Shown here: piece by piece, positions 9,366 to 18,843 of the stretch | Numbering within the stretch: the stretch's first letter is position 1 | Layout of the letters: every line of letters starts with the position of its first letter | Assembly: GCA_022819745.1 (NCBI GenBank) | Contig: JAJEGS010000013.1 | Coordinates: 61,289 to 125,288, forward strand | Source: Candidatus Latescibacterota bacterium | Lineage (GTDB): Bacteria; Latescibacterota; UBA2968; UBA8231 | Direction of reading: 5' to 3' | Length of the DNA: 64,000 nucleotides | Program-made: the position numbers and the translations under genes | The notes under the pieces: generated by a model | What the model saw: only the letters and a program-made list of their open reading frames with translations | Told to the model about the DNA's origin: nothing | Database searches by the model: none

Positions 9366-10329
9366 TACTGCTACCTCGGATGAGTACCGCGGGATTCTCG
9401 CGGATTAGTTCGGTGGTTTCGCGGATATTCTGCAAAGTTTCCTCCAATTCCTGCATGGCGCGCAGGAGATTCTGCCGGCTGGCCCCCACGGTCTGGTCAA
9501 TGCCCACAAAGGTCTGGTCGATATGGGTTATCACGGTGTCCATCCGCGCGATGAGTAGGGGAACCGGGCCGTCCATTTGCTGGCGCAACTTGTGCATCGT
9601 CGCTTGCAGGTCATCAACCGTCTGTTGCAGTTTCGCACCCACGAGCAAGACGTGCAGGGAATCGGTCGTCGTCGCCACCGTCGCGCTAGCTTGAGCGAGC
9701 GAGCGACTGGCGGCCACCATATTGGCCGCGGTCTCGTCGAATGCGGCGCGGTTGTCCTCGACCAGCGCGTTGGCCGTGGCCAGCAGGTTGCCCGCGTTGT
9801 TCAGCATCTCAGTAAAGGTGCGCTGATTGTCGCTGCTGAGCAGCGCGTTTAGGTTGTCGATGGTTTGCTCAACCTTGGCGCTGAGCACTTCGGCGCGCTC
9901 TTGCATACTGCTAAAAAAGGTCTCGTCCGCGACAATGGTGGACCCCGGGGGGAGGACCGCAGCGTCGTCGCTACCCCCGAAAAGCTCAATGGACTTCAGG
10001 CCGGTAAGCCCCAGCGAGGACATGCGCGCCTGCGTATCGGTGCGGATGGCGTTTTCGGCCAGCCGCCGCTCAATCGAAATCTCAATTACCACGGTAGCAA
10101 GGTTATCCTGCGCGATCGCAATGTCCTCGACGCGACCGACGCTAAAGCCCAAGTACTTGACGTTTGCGCCTTTGTTGAGGCCGCTGACCGGCGAATTGGA
10201 CTCGATGTAATAGGTATCGCGCTGGTGCAGGAGATGGCTGCCGGCGACGACGATGAAAAAGAGCGCGAGGACGGCGAGCGAAACCAAGAAGAAGATGCCA
10301 AGGCGTATTTGCTGTGCTCGGGTAGCCAT
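9352..10329 (-). CDS. mlaD: MCE-domain protein (MlaD family)
   Basis: 325 residues. One N-terminal transmembrane helix (about 9-29) is followed by an MCE domain (about 38-120), with the typical SPVSGLNKGANVKYLGFSVGRV and a GLTGLKSIELFGG segment. The remainder (about 145-310) is a long helical region of heptad-like repeats, as in single-MCE-domain proteins that form a hydrophobic conduit. It is anchored in the inner membrane and passes lipids between MlaE and the periplasm. It is probably the first gene of the transport operon. The ribosome-binding site is weak. The lipid-kinase gene ends upstream, leaving 50 bases between them. Confidence 0.93.
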   Translation of the reverse strand: MATRAQQIRLGIFFLVSLAVLALFFIVVAGSHLLHQRDTYYIESNSPVSGLNKGANVKYLGFSVGRVEDIAIAQDNLATVVIEISIERRLAENAIRTDTQARMSSLGLTGLKSIELFGGSDDAAVLPPGSTIVADETFFSSMQERAEVLSAKVEQTIDNLNALLSSDNQRTFTEMLNNAGNLLATANALVEDNRAAFDETAANMVAASRSLAQASATVATTTDSLHVLLVGAKLQQTVDDLQATMHKLRQQMDGPVPLLIARMDTVITHIDQTFVGIDQTVGASRQNLLRAMQELEETLQNIRETTELIRENPAVLIRGSSSEAQ

Positions 10330-10379
10330 AAAGACGCTGTGGAAGAAGTCGTGATTGAAATCCGCCCCTTAGGGCAATA

Positions 10380-11285
10380 TCAGCAACGCACCCCCTGAGA
10401 GCAAGAACTCGGCACCACCACCCGCAACGCGGCCGGGCTAATTTCCAGCACGAGCGGCGTCTGGTCTAGATAGTCGCCGTCTGCATACACGCTATGCGGC
10501 GCGGCGGTGTGCAGCGCTAGGCGGGCCGTGCGCTCGACGCGCACGGCTGGATGGCGGACATGTGTTCGCCAAAAGAGGCGAATCATCAGCGGCAGAATCG
10601 CCCGCCGCGGCACCGCATCGACGACGACCACGTCGAAGAGGCCATCGCCAAGGTCGGCATCTGGGGCAACGCACAAGTTGCCGCCATAGTTCCGCGCATT
10701 AGCGGTAGATACTTGCAGCACCTCTTGCTCAATCTCCCCAAAATCGCCGCAGAGGCGGACCCGGATCGGCTGGTAGCGAACGAGGTGCCGCAGTGCCTCC
10801 AATATATAGCGAATTCGCCCAGACAGCGGCCCTTGGGCGCTTTCCATGCGGCGGTTGACTTCGGCGTCAAAACCAAAGGCGGCGATTGTGGCAAAGAAGC
10901 GGTCGCCGGCCCTGCCCAAGTCTATGGCGCGCACCTCGCCACGGAGCAGATTGTCGATGGCCGCTTCCACGCGGAGCGGCACGACGAGGGCGCGGGCCAA
11001 ATCGTTGCACGTGCCGCACGGCAGCAGCCCCAAGGCCGTGTGCGAACCCGCGAGGGGCGCGAGCGTCTCGCCAATGGTGCCGTCGCCGCCGCAGACCACC
11101 AGCCGTTCAGCGCCCTCGGCCACGGCCTGCTGCGCCAACTCGGTTGCGTGGCCCTTAGCTCGCGTATAGCGCAACTCAACCGCTTGACCGGCGTCTTGTA
11201 CAGCCAAGGCGGCTTGCTCGGCGACGCTGCGGGCGCGGGCGTTGCCCGCGGTTGGATTGGCTATCAAGACCCAGTGTTTGGCCAT
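10380..11285 (-). CDS. Diacylglycerol/lipid kinase, YegS/BmrU type
   Basis: 301 residues, typical for soluble bacterial DagK-fold lipid kinases. It phosphorylates diacylglycerol or a related lipid with ATP. The nucleotide-binding GGDGTIGE motif is intact, preceded by the N-terminal IANPTAGNARA and followed by LGLLPCGTCNDLARAL, the usual G-T-x-N-D segment. The C-terminal beta-domain contains ANARNYGGNLCVAPDA and the DGLFDVVVV motif. It lies immediately upstream of the MCE lipid-transport genes on the same strand and next to the acyltransferase megaenzyme, which fits a role in phospholipid turnover. The exact lipid substrate is unknown. Confidence 0.9.
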   Translation of the reverse strand: MAKHWVLIANPTAGNARARSVAEQAALAVQDAGQAVELRYTRAKGHATELAQQAVAEGAERLVVCGGDGTIGETLAPLAGSHTALGLLPCGTCNDLARALVVPLRVEAAIDNLLRGEVRAIDLGRAGDRFFATIAAFGFDAEVNRRMESAQGPLSGRIRYILEALRHLVRYQPIRVRLCGDFGEIEQEVLQVSTANARNYGGNLCVAPDADLGDGLFDVVVVDAVPRRAILPLMIRLFWRTHVRHPAVRVERTARLALHTAAPHSVYADGDYLDQTPLVLEISPAALRVVVPSSCSQGVRC

Positions 11286-11349
11286 AGCTTGGGTTGTCCC
11301 CTAAGCGGCTTTGCGCGTAGATTAATTGTATAAAAGATAACACCAAAAC

Positions 11350-11496
11350 ATGGCTAAACGAAAACGAGACATCGATTGGGCCGACCAGCGCCGCGAACTG
11401 GAAAAACAGGTCGAACACCCCTATATCACCAAGCAGGGGCTAGACCGAAATCGGCGCGACAACAAGGGCCATAAGCCTAGACGTCCGAAGCAGTGA
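11350..11496 (+). CDS. Possible 48-residue basic protein
   Basis: The ATG at 11350 opens 48 codons and ends at TGA 11494-11496. The product starts MAKRKRDIDWADQR, has a helix-prone ELEKQVEHPYITKQGL segment and ends in a Lys/Arg-rich tail (RPKQ). Net charge is strongly positive. There is no clear Shine-Dalgarno. It sits alone between the divergent lipid kinase and the megaenzyme, in a gap that otherwise holds no gene. A nucleic-acid or ribosome-associated small protein is possible, but I do not recognise a family. Confidence 0.4.
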   Translation: MAKRKRDIDWADQRRELEKQVEHPYITKQGLDRNRRDNKGHKPRRPKQ

Positions 11497-11598
11497 GCCT
11501 CCTTGTGGCAGGGCGTCCCGCCTTCTATATTACAGCGTTTTGCGCCCTGTCCTGACGGCCACTCGCTGCATGGGATGGGGCTTTTGTCCATTTCCGCT

Positions 11599-14500
11599 AT
11601 GATCAGAGAATTCTATCAGGACCGCACCGTGCTGCTAACCGGCGGCACTGGGTTTTACGGACAGGGGCTGACAGCCAAAATCCTGCGCTATTTGCCCGGC
11701 GTGCGGCGCTTGTACCTCGTATTGCGGCCCGGTCGGGGTCCGGGAGGGACCACGCTGCCGGTAGAGGAGCGGCTGGACGAGCTTTTCAAGCTGGTCGTCT
11801 TCGATCGCTTTCGCCGCGGGGAACCAGCCGCCTTTGCCGCGGCACGCCAGAAAGTGCGCGCCTTTGCCTGCGACATGCAGCAGCCAGGCCTCGGGCTAGA
11901 CGAAGCATCCCGCGACGAACTGCTAGCGGAAGTGGATCTCATCATCGGCAACGCGGCCAGCGTCACTTTTGACGAACCACTCGACTCGGCGATCCAATTC
12001 AACACCTTGGCACCCCAAGAGCTGTTGCGGCTGGCCCGCGAAGGCCGCAAAAATCCCATCTTAGTCCACGTATCAACCGCGTACGTCAACGGTCGCCTGA
12101 CCGGTGCCGTCCCCGAGCAAACACTGCCGGTTGACCGCACGATTCAGCACCTAATCGACGGCAGCACGCCGCCACAACCTTTCGTCCCCGAAGAAGAAAT
12201 CGCCGACGCGCAAGCCCGCTGCCGTGCAATCCGCGACCAAGCGCAAAGCGACGAGCAACAGCGTGCATTCCGCCGCGAGATCGTCGAGCAGAGCCACCGT
12301 CGCACGCTCTCGGACAGCCGCTTGCAAAAGCTGATTGACGACCGCTGTCGCCGCTGGATTGAGCGCGAGCTAGTCGAGGAGGGGATGCGGCGCGCGCGGC
12401 AACATGGCTGGAATGACGTGTACACTTTTACCAAGGCCATGGGCGAACAGTTGCTCGTCAAGAACCGCGGCCAAGTGCCGCTGGCCATCGTGCGGCCCAG
12501 CGTCACCGAAGGCGCGCTCGAAGACCCGCATCCAGGCTGGATCCACGGACTCAAAGTAACCGACCCACTGATAGTGGCCTACGGGCGGGGGATCGTCCCG
12601 GACTTCCCGGCCGCCATGGGCGCACCCATGGACTTGGTGCCCGTGGACATCGTCGTCAATACCGTGCTGGCCGCAGCCACGCAGGCCACGGCCTCCACAG
12701 TAGAAGTCTTCCACGCGGCAACCAGCGGAGAAAACCCACTGCCCAACACTCGGATGTTCAAGTACGTCAAGGGCTACTTTGAGGAACACCCCCTCCTCAA
12801 CAAGGACGGCTCGCGGCCCGAGCTAGTGGATTGGACCTTCCCGACGGTGGATCGCTTTCAGCGCGCCTTCAACTGGAAGTACCTCTATCCTCTGGAGCTA
12901 AAGCAAAAGCTCTACGACTACCTGCCCGAGCGCTGGGCACCGGCTCAGAAGAAGCGCCGCTTGGCCGCGCTCAAGACGCGCCTCAAGCGCGTCCAGTACT
13001 TCATCGACCTGTTCAGCCCGTACACGACCCTCGACTGCCGCTATGAAGTCAAGCGCATGTTGGCCCTCTACGAGTCACTGCCCCCCGAAGAGCAGCGGAT
13101 CTTCAACATGGACGTGCGGCGGATCGACTGGTATCAATACTATCAAAAGACCCACCTGCCCGGCCTCCGGCGCCACGAACTGGGCGGGTCCGACGACGAT
13201 CAAGAGCCGTTGAGCGCAGCACCGAGCGAAGTAGGGGGCGAGGAGCAGCGCTGGCGCATCGAGGAAAGCATCCGCACCATCCCAGAACTGTTGCGCTGGG
13301 CCTGCGGTCGCTACGCTGCCAAGACGGCCTTGCAAATCGAGCGCCGGTCTGGCTGGACGCGGATCAGCTACGACGAGTTGCTCATCCGCGCCGAGCGAGT
13401 GGCGCGCAGTTGGCGCGCACAGGGCGTGTCGGCGGGTGAGCGGGTCCTGCTGTGCGGGGACAACGGGCCGGAGTGGGTCGTCGCCTATATGGCGGCCAGC
13501 TTGCTTGGGCTAGCCGTCGTGCCCATCAGCCCGCAGATGCGCGATGAAGACGTCTGGAGGCTGTGCGACTTCGTCCAAGCGCGGGCGCTGATTGCTGCGG
13601 AAAAGCGCTTTTCCCAGCTCTCGCCCGAGGGCGTGGCAGCCCACAAGGAAATGGCCTTTTTCAATGTAGATCGCGATGGGCTACCGTTCGGACACACTCC
13701 TGAGCCAGACGCATCCGCCAAAAAAGGTCGTTGGAAGCGACCAAGGGTCAATCCAGACGCCACAGCGTCGATCATCTTCACTTCGGTCGTCGAGCCGCGC
13801 GGAGTGGTGTTGAGCCATCGCAACCTCATCTCCAACGTCCTCGCCCAAGGTGAGGTGCTGCGCATCTACAAGTCCGACCGCATGCTCTCGACCCTGCCAC
13901 TGCACCAAGTCCTCGAATGCACCGGGGGCTTGCTGCTGCCGCTGCTCGGTGGGGCCACCATCACGTATTTAGAAACCGTCAACAGCCGCGAGATGCTCCG
14001 CGCCCTGCGCGATACGGACGCGACCGTGCTGTTGACCGCGCCGCGCCTGCTACGCGTCTTGGCCGATCGCGTCGAGCGCCTCGGGGCCGAGGCCACGGCT
14101 GGGCTAGCCGCTTTGAGACGGGTCGTCAGCGTCGGCGCAGCCCTGTCCGACGACCTCATCAGCGCCTATGAGCGTCTCAGTGTGGCGATTTGCCAAGGCT
14201 ATGGCCTGAGCGAAGCGGCTTCCATCGTGGCGGTCAACACACCCAACCAGTGCAGAGCCAGGTCGGTGGGGCAGGTGCTGCCCGGACAGCAAGTGCAAAT
14301 CGCCGCGCCGGACGAGCGCGGCGTCGGCGAGGTCTTGGTGCGAGGTGCCAACGTCATGGAGGGTTATTTCTCCCAAGAGGAGTTGACCGAGGCGGTGTTG
14401 CGCGACGGGTGGCTACACACCGGCGACCTCGGCCGCCTCGACGACGGCTATCTCTTCGTCGAGGGGCGGAGCAAGGATCTGATCGTCAACGGAGCCGGCC

Positions 14501-15792
14501 ACAACGTCTATCCCCGCGAAGTCGAATCGCTCTATCACGACTTGCCGCATGTAGCCGAGCTAAGCGTGGTCGGCGTACCTTCGGCTCGCACCGGGGGTGA
14601 AGAAGTACACGGCGTGGCCGTACTCAACTGCGAGGCCGAGCAGGCCGAGGACTTGCACACGGCCATTCAAGCTCGCTCATACGAGATTTCGCGCACCTTG
14701 CCCAGCCATCACCGGATCCAGCGCCTGCACTTTTGGACCCAACCGCTGCCGAGGCTGGACGACGGTACCGTGGACCGCCATGCCTTAGCGTCTGCCATCG
14801 AGCGCGAGGACTACCCGGGTACGGCCCTGCCGGAATGGGAGCGGGCGATCCAGCGCCAAATCGGCCTGCTTGCGGGGCTGAGCACCGAGGAGGTAGCGGC
14901 TCACATAGACGCGCCGCTCGACACCTTGTTGGATTCGCTGATGGCCGTCGAGTTCGCCGCGTGGCTCGGCCAGCGGCTGGGGACCGAAGTCGATGGGCTT
15001 TTGCGTCCACAGGACACACTTCGCAGCGTCTTGGCGCGGCTGGAGGTTCACTTGCGCGACGGGATGGACTGGGAGGTGGAGCAGTCGCTCGCGTACTGGT
15101 CGGGCATCTTGCACGCCGAGCCGAGTGCCGAGCCAGAGAGCGAGGCCGGCAAAAATATGCTGCAAGAAATTCTGTGGGAGACCGGCGGCTCTTTGTTCCG
15201 CCGCTTTTTCGATTTCCGGGCCGGCGGCCTAGAGCACTTACCCCAAGATCGGCCCTACCTGATTGCCGCCAATCACACCAGCCACCTCGACGGTGCCTGC
15301 GTGTACGCGGCCGTGTGCTCCCATGTCGATCACCTCAATATCGCAACCAGCGAGCATTACCTCGCCGACTCCGAACTGCGTTGGTTTTTGTACACCTTCG
15401 CCAACGCCGTTCCCTTCGACGGCCAAGGCAACTTTGCCGACGGCTTGGTGCGGGCGCGGCAATCGGTGGAAGTGCGCCGCCCACTGCTGGTCTTTCCCGA
15501 AGGCACGCGCTCAGTCAACGGCCAGCTACAGCCGTTTAAGGCGGGCGTGGGGCTTTTGGCCTACGAGCTAGGCGCTCCCGTAGTGCCCCTGCACATTGCC
15601 GGCACCCACGAAGCCCTGCCCAAGGGGACGCGCACACCATCGCGCCACCCCTTGCGCCTGCTCTTTGGCCCTCCTCTAGAAACCACCTCTTTTAAGGAAT
15701 CTGCCGAGGCGTTGAGCCCCTATGAGATCTACTACGAGATCGCCGCGGCGCTCAAGCGGCAGATCGAGGCGCTGGGCCGCAAAAATATCTGA
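11599..15792 (+). CDS. ElbD-like multidomain enzyme: acyl reductase, adenylation-like, ACP, PlsC acyltransferase
   Basis: About 1397 residues from the ATG at 11599; TTG 11503 and ATG 11572 are in-frame alternatives. Domain order: NAD(P)-binding fatty-acyl/thioester reductase (TGGTGFYG at about 14, catalytic Y275-x3-K279); AMP-binding fold (about 560-1090); phosphopantetheine carrier (Ser1113 in LLDSLMAVEF); PlsC-type acyltransferase (NHTSHLD with His1226/Asp1231, then FPEGTRS). The same order is, as I recall, that of the myxobacterial ether-lipid enzyme ElbD, so a role in ether or neutral lipid synthesis is plausible. The adenylation domain has a shortened, lysine-free phosphate loop (TSVVEPRG, 728-735) and threonine where the A10 lysine is expected (1057), so it may not activate acids. 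lgt begins 2 bases after its stop. Confidence 0.85.
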   Translation: MIREFYQDRTVLLTGGTGFYGQGLTAKILRYLPGVRRLYLVLRPGRGPGGTTLPVEERLDELFKLVVFDRFRRGEPAAFAAARQKVRAFACDMQQPGLGLDEASRDELLAEVDLIIGNAASVTFDEPLDSAIQFNTLAPQELLRLAREGRKNPILVHVSTAYVNGRLTGAVPEQTLPVDRTIQHLIDGSTPPQPFVPEEEIADAQARCRAIRDQAQSDEQQRAFRREIVEQSHRRTLSDSRLQKLIDDRCRRWIERELVEEGMRRARQHGWNDVYTFTKAMGEQLLVKNRGQVPLAIVRPSVTEGALEDPHPGWIHGLKVTDPLIVAYGRGIVPDFPAAMGAPMDLVPVDIVVNTVLAAATQATASTVEVFHAATSGENPLPNTRMFKYVKGYFEEHPLLNKDGSRPELVDWTFPTVDRFQRAFNWKYLYPLELKQKLYDYLPERWAPAQKKRRLAALKTRLKRVQYFIDLFSPYTTLDCRYEVKRMLALYESLPPEEQRIFNMDVRRIDWYQYYQKTHLPGLRRHELGGSDDDQEPLSAAPSEVGGEEQRWRIEESIRTIPELLRWACGRYAAKTALQIERRSGWTRISYDELLIRAERVARSWRAQGVSAGERVLLCGDNGPEWVVAYMAASLLGLAVVPISPQMRDEDVWRLCDFVQARALIAAEKRFSQLSPEGVAAHKEMAFFNVDRDGLPFGHTPEPDASAKKGRWKRPRVNPDATASIIFTSVVEPRGVVLSHRNLISNVLAQGEVLRIYKSDRMLSTLPLHQVLECTGGLLLPLLGGATITYLETVNSREMLRALRDTDATVLLTAPRLLRVLADRVERLGAEATAGLAALRRVVSVGAALSDDLISAYERLSVAICQGYGLSEAASIVAVNTPNQCRARSVGQVLPGQQVQIAAPDERGVGEVLVRGANVMEGYFSQEELTEAVLRDGWLHTGDLGRLDDGYLFVEGRSKDLIVNGAGHNVYPREVESLYHDLPHVAELSVVGVPSARTGGEEVHGVAVLNCEAEQAEDLHTAIQARSYEISRTLPSHHRIQRLHFWTQPLPRLDDGTVDRHALASAIEREDYPGTALPEWERAIQRQIGLLAGLSTEEVAAHIDAPLDTLLDSLMAVEFAAWLGQRLGTEVDGLLRPQDTLRSVLARLEVHLRDGMDWEVEQSLAYWSGILHAEPSAEPESEAGKNMLQEILWETGGSLFRRFFDFRAGGLEHLPQDRPYLIAANHTSHLDGACVYAAVCSHVDHLNIATSEHYLADSELRWFLYTFANAVPFDGQGNFADGLVRARQSVEVRRPLLVFPEGTRSVNGQLQPFKAGVGLLAYELGAPVVPLHIAGTHEALPKGTRTPSRHPLRLLFGPPLETTSFKESAEALSPYEIYYEIAAALKRQIEALGRKNI

Positions 15793-15794
15793 TT

Positions 15795-16547
15795 ATGTAT
15801 CCCTACTTATTTGAGATCGGCCCCATTAGCGTTGGCACGTTTGGCCTCATGGTCGCCCTTGGTTTCTTGGCAGCCCTACGCGTACTCAACCGCGAGTTCA
15901 AGCGCCAAGGACTACACAAAGAACTGGGATCGACGATCGTCACCACCTGCATGATCGGCGGACTAGTCGGGGCCAAGCTCTACTTTGTGCTCTTTGAAAC
16001 CTCGCCTGAGACTTGGGGCGAAGTGTTCGACCTGCTGTTTTCCGGCTACGGCCTGACTTGGTACGGAGGATTTGTCGTCGCCGCTGCTGGCGTACTCTGG
16101 CAAATTCGCCGCCACAATGCGCCGCTGGGCCACGTCGCCGACGCGGTGGGCATTGCTCTTGCCGTGGGCTACGGGATCGGGCGAATCGGCTGCCAGCTCG
16201 CCGGCGATGGAGACTACGGGGTGCCGACGGATCTTCCTTGGGGCATGGCCTATCCCGACGGAGTGGTGCCAACCACCGAAAAGGTCCATCCCGCGCCCGT
16301 GTACGAGACCCTCTCGCACTTGGGGATCGCGGCCTTCCTGTGGAAAATGCGCACCCGCTTCGAGCCTCCGGGCCTGTCGTTTAGCTTCTATCTCATCCTC
16401 GCCGGGCTAGCGCGATTCACGGTGGAGTTCATTCGGATCAATCCGCCGGCGCTGTGGGGCTTAAGCCAAGCCCAGCTTCTCAGCATCGCCATGATCGCCT
16501 TCGGCTTGGGGCTGATGCTGCATCTGCAACGCCGGGAGACCTCTTGA
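15795..16547 (+). CDS. lgt: Prolipoprotein diacylglyceryl transferase
   Basis: 250 residues with several hydrophobic helices. Lgt moves the diacylglyceryl group of phosphatidylglycerol onto the lipobox cysteine of prolipoproteins at the inner membrane. The N-terminus ([20 protein letters not shown]) and the [12 protein letters not shown] segment are typical. The signature region reads [17 protein letters not shown], a variant of the usual GRIGN pattern with Cys for Asn; this variant occurs in other Lgt-like proteins. HPAPVYE matches the conserved H-P-x-x-x-YE region. It is coupled to the upstream lipid enzyme (2-base gap), and its TGA shares a base with the next ATG. Several lipoprotein substrates are encoded in this window. 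Confidence 0.9.
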   Translation: MYPYLFEIGPISVGTFGLMVALGFLAALRVLNREFKRQGLHKELGSTIVTTCMIGGLVGAKLYFVLFETSPETWGEVFDLLFSGYGLTWYGGFVVAAAGVLWQIRRHNAPLGHVADAVGIALAVGYGIGRIGCQLAGDGDYGVPTDLPWGMAYPDGVVPTTEKVHPAPVYETLSHLGIAAFLWKMRTRFEPPGLSFSFYLILAGLARFTVEFIRINPPALWGLSQAQLLSIAMIAFGLGLMLHLQRRETS

Positions 16548-18016
16548 TGGCCAAGACGCGCTATCCGCGCATCTCCAGCTTTAAGCAGGCCGCGGACTTT
16601 CGCGCCCATCTGGCCCATTTGGGCGCAGAAATGCCCTGCGACGACCAGATCGAAACCGCTCCCACTTCCCCGCTAGCCCAAGCGGCCCAAAGCAACGGCC
16701 ACCGCATCGGCAATCGCTTTGCCATTCAGCCGATGGAAGGATGGGATGGGACCGAAGACGGCCAGCCGAGCGATTTGACGCGCCGCCGCTGGCAGAATTT
16801 CGGGCGCAGTGGGGCCAAGCTCATCTGGGGTGGAGAGGCGTTTGCCGTGGTGCCCGAGGGCCGCGCCAACCCGAACCAGCTCATGGCGCGCGAGGAAAAC
16901 CGCGCTGGCATGGCCGAACTCCGCGACATTCTCCTAGCCGCGCACAACGAGCGCTTCGGCACCACCGACGACCTCCTCCTCGGGTTGCAACTGACGCATT
17001 CGGGGCGCTTTTGCCGTCCCTATCGCAAGGACCAATCCGCGCCGGCCATTCTCTATCACCACCCGATCTTGGATCGCAAATTCGGCCTCGATGCGGACTA
17101 TCCGCTCCTGACGGACGCCTATATCGAGGAATTGATCGACCGCTACGTCGCCGGCGCGCAAATCGCCCATGAACTGGGCTACCACTTCGTAGATATCAAG
17201 CATTGCCACGGCTACCTAGGTCACGAATTCCTCAGCGCGTTTACGCGGCCCGGCCCCTTCGGCGGGTCCTTTGCCAATCGCACGCGCTTTGTCTGCTCCA
17301 TCATTGAGGGGATTCGCAACCGAGCACCCGGTCTCGGCATTGGCGTGCGGCTGAGCGCCTTCGACTTCGTACCCTTTCGGCCTGATCCAGACGCGAGTAT
17401 CGACGGCAAGCCGGGGCATGGAGTGCCCGAGCCGTACCAAAACTGCCTGCCCTACGAGTACGGCTTTGGAATTGATCAAGACGATCCGCAGCAAATGGAC
17501 TTAGGCGAGGCCGAGCAGTTCATCGCCTTGTTGGCGAGCTTGGGCGTGGACCTGATTAACTTGTCTTGCGGCAGCCCTTATTACAATCCCCACATCCAGC
17601 GGCCGGCGCTCTTTCCTCCTTCCGATGGATACCTGCCGCCGGAAGACCCACTGTGCGGGGTAGCGCGGCAAGTGGCGATGGTCGCCCAACTCAAGGCGCG
17701 CTTCCCGCGCAGCCTGTTCATCGGATCGGGTTATTCTTATTTGCAAGAGTATCTGCCGCACGTGGGGCAGGCCCTCGTGCGGGCGGGCATGGTGGATTTT
17801 ATCGGCTTGGGACGGATGGTGCTGTCCTATCCCGACCTGCCCTGCGACGTGCTGCAAACCGGCCAAATACAACGCCGCGTCATCTGCCGCACGTTTTCCG
17901 ATTGCACGACTGCGCCGCGCAACGGCATGATTTCCGGGTGCTTTCCCCTCGACTCGTTTTACAAGCAGCGCGAGGAAGCCGAGCGTTTGCAGACACTCAA
18001 AAAGGGAGCGGAATAA
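16547..18016 (+). CDS. NADH:flavin oxidoreductase, Old Yellow Enzyme family
   Basis: 489 residues from the ATG at 16547, which overlaps the lgt stop by one base. It is an FMN-dependent TIM barrel that reduces activated alkenes or related substrates. Hallmarks are the N-terminal [26 protein letters not shown], the active-site region [29 protein letters not shown], and a C-terminal [17 protein letters not shown] phosphate-binding segment. No second iron-sulfur or pyridine-nucleotide domain is attached, so it is the short OYE type. It sits between lgt and an SDR, overlapping both by one base. The substrate is unknown; the pairing with an SDR suggests a small-molecule degradation step. Confidence 0.88.
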   Translation: MAKTRYPRISSFKQAADFRAHLAHLGAEMPCDDQIETAPTSPLAQAAQSNGHRIGNRFAIQPMEGWDGTEDGQPSDLTRRRWQNFGRSGAKLIWGGEAFAVVPEGRANPNQLMAREENRAGMAELRDILLAAHNERFGTTDDLLLGLQLTHSGRFCRPYRKDQSAPAILYHHPILDRKFGLDADYPLLTDAYIEELIDRYVAGAQIAHELGYHFVDIKHCHGYLGHEFLSAFTRPGPFGGSFANRTRFVCSIIEGIRNRAPGLGIGVRLSAFDFVPFRPDPDASIDGKPGHGVPEPYQNCLPYEYGFGIDQDDPQQMDLGEAEQFIALLASLGVDLINLSCGSPYYNPHIQRPALFPPSDGYLPPEDPLCGVARQVAMVAQLKARFPRSLFIGSGYSYLQEYLPHVGQALVRAGMVDFIGLGRMVLSYPDLPCDVLQTGQIQRRVICRTFSDCTTAPRNGMISGCFPLDSFYKQREEAERLQTLKKGAE

Positions 18017-18747
18017 TGGGTCAGTTTGTCGATAAAGTTGTGGTAGTCACTGGAGCGGGCACTGGGATCGGCGCGGGCATCGCGCGCGGTTTTGCCGACG
18101 CAGGAGCGCGGGTGGCGTTTGTCGGGCGACGTCCTGAACCGCTCGCCGCCGCGGCCGCTGGCCTCGATGCCGATCGCGTCCTGCTCCACTCCTGCGATGT
18201 ATCCGACCGTGAAGCTGTCGCAGCCCTAGCGTCCGCTGTCGAGGCCGAGTGGGGTACCGTCGATGTGCTAGTCAACAACGCCGGCATCAACACCAATCCG
18301 CGCGCGGTCGGCGACGTGGCACCCGAGGACTGGGACCAGACCATTGCCATCAATCTCACCGGGGTGTACAACATGGTGCGGGCAGTGCTACCGGGAATGC
18401 GGCAAAAAAACGACGGCCTCATCATCACCATCTCGTCCATCGCCGGTCTGCGGGCCAGCAAGCTAGGCGGTGCCGCGTACTCGGCTTCCAAGCACGGGGC
18501 AGTGGCTCTGACGAACTCGATCAACGAGGAAGAAGTCGAGTTCGGCATCCGCGCCTGCGCAATTTGCCCCGGCGAGGTCGAGACGCCGATTTTGGCCCAG
18601 CGGCCCGAACCCGTCAGCGCCGAACGCCGGGCTACCATGCTGCAACCCGAAGAACTGGCCCAAGCCGCGCTCTTCGTCGCCGCGCTGCCGCCCCGCGCCT
18701 GCGTGCCCCTCTTGGTGATCAAGCCGACGGTGCAGTTGTTTCAGTAG
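18016..18747 (+). CDS. Short-chain dehydrogenase/reductase (classical SDR)
   Basis: 243 residues. Its ATG shares a base with the upstream TAA (TAATG), so it is translationally coupled to the flavin oxidoreductase. It has the cofactor motif TGAGTGIGAGIA, the structural NNAG, catalytic serine in ISSIAG, and Y-x3-K in AAYSASKHGA. The acidic residue after beta-2 is absent (FVGRRPE), which suggests NADP preference. It probably interconverts an alcohol and a ketone in the same pathway as the upstream OYE-type reductase; the substrate cannot be named. Confidence 0.92.
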   Translation: MGQFVDKVVVVTGAGTGIGAGIARGFADAGARVAFVGRRPEPLAAAAAGLDADRVLLHSCDVSDREAVAALASAVEAEWGTVDVLVNNAGINTNPRAVGDVAPEDWDQTIAINLTGVYNMVRAVLPGMRQKNDGLIITISSIAGLRASKLGGAAYSASKHGAVALTNSINEEEVEFGIRACAICPGEVETPILAQRPEPVSAERRATMLQPEELAQAALFVAALPPRACVPLLVIKPTVQLFQ

Positions 18748-18843
18748 GCATTTCTCATAAATAAGCGCCGGTTATATTCCAGTATTATGCTTGTGTGGAA
18801 CAGGAGCCCCGTGTTGAGGCACATATAGCCGAGTGAGGATGTT

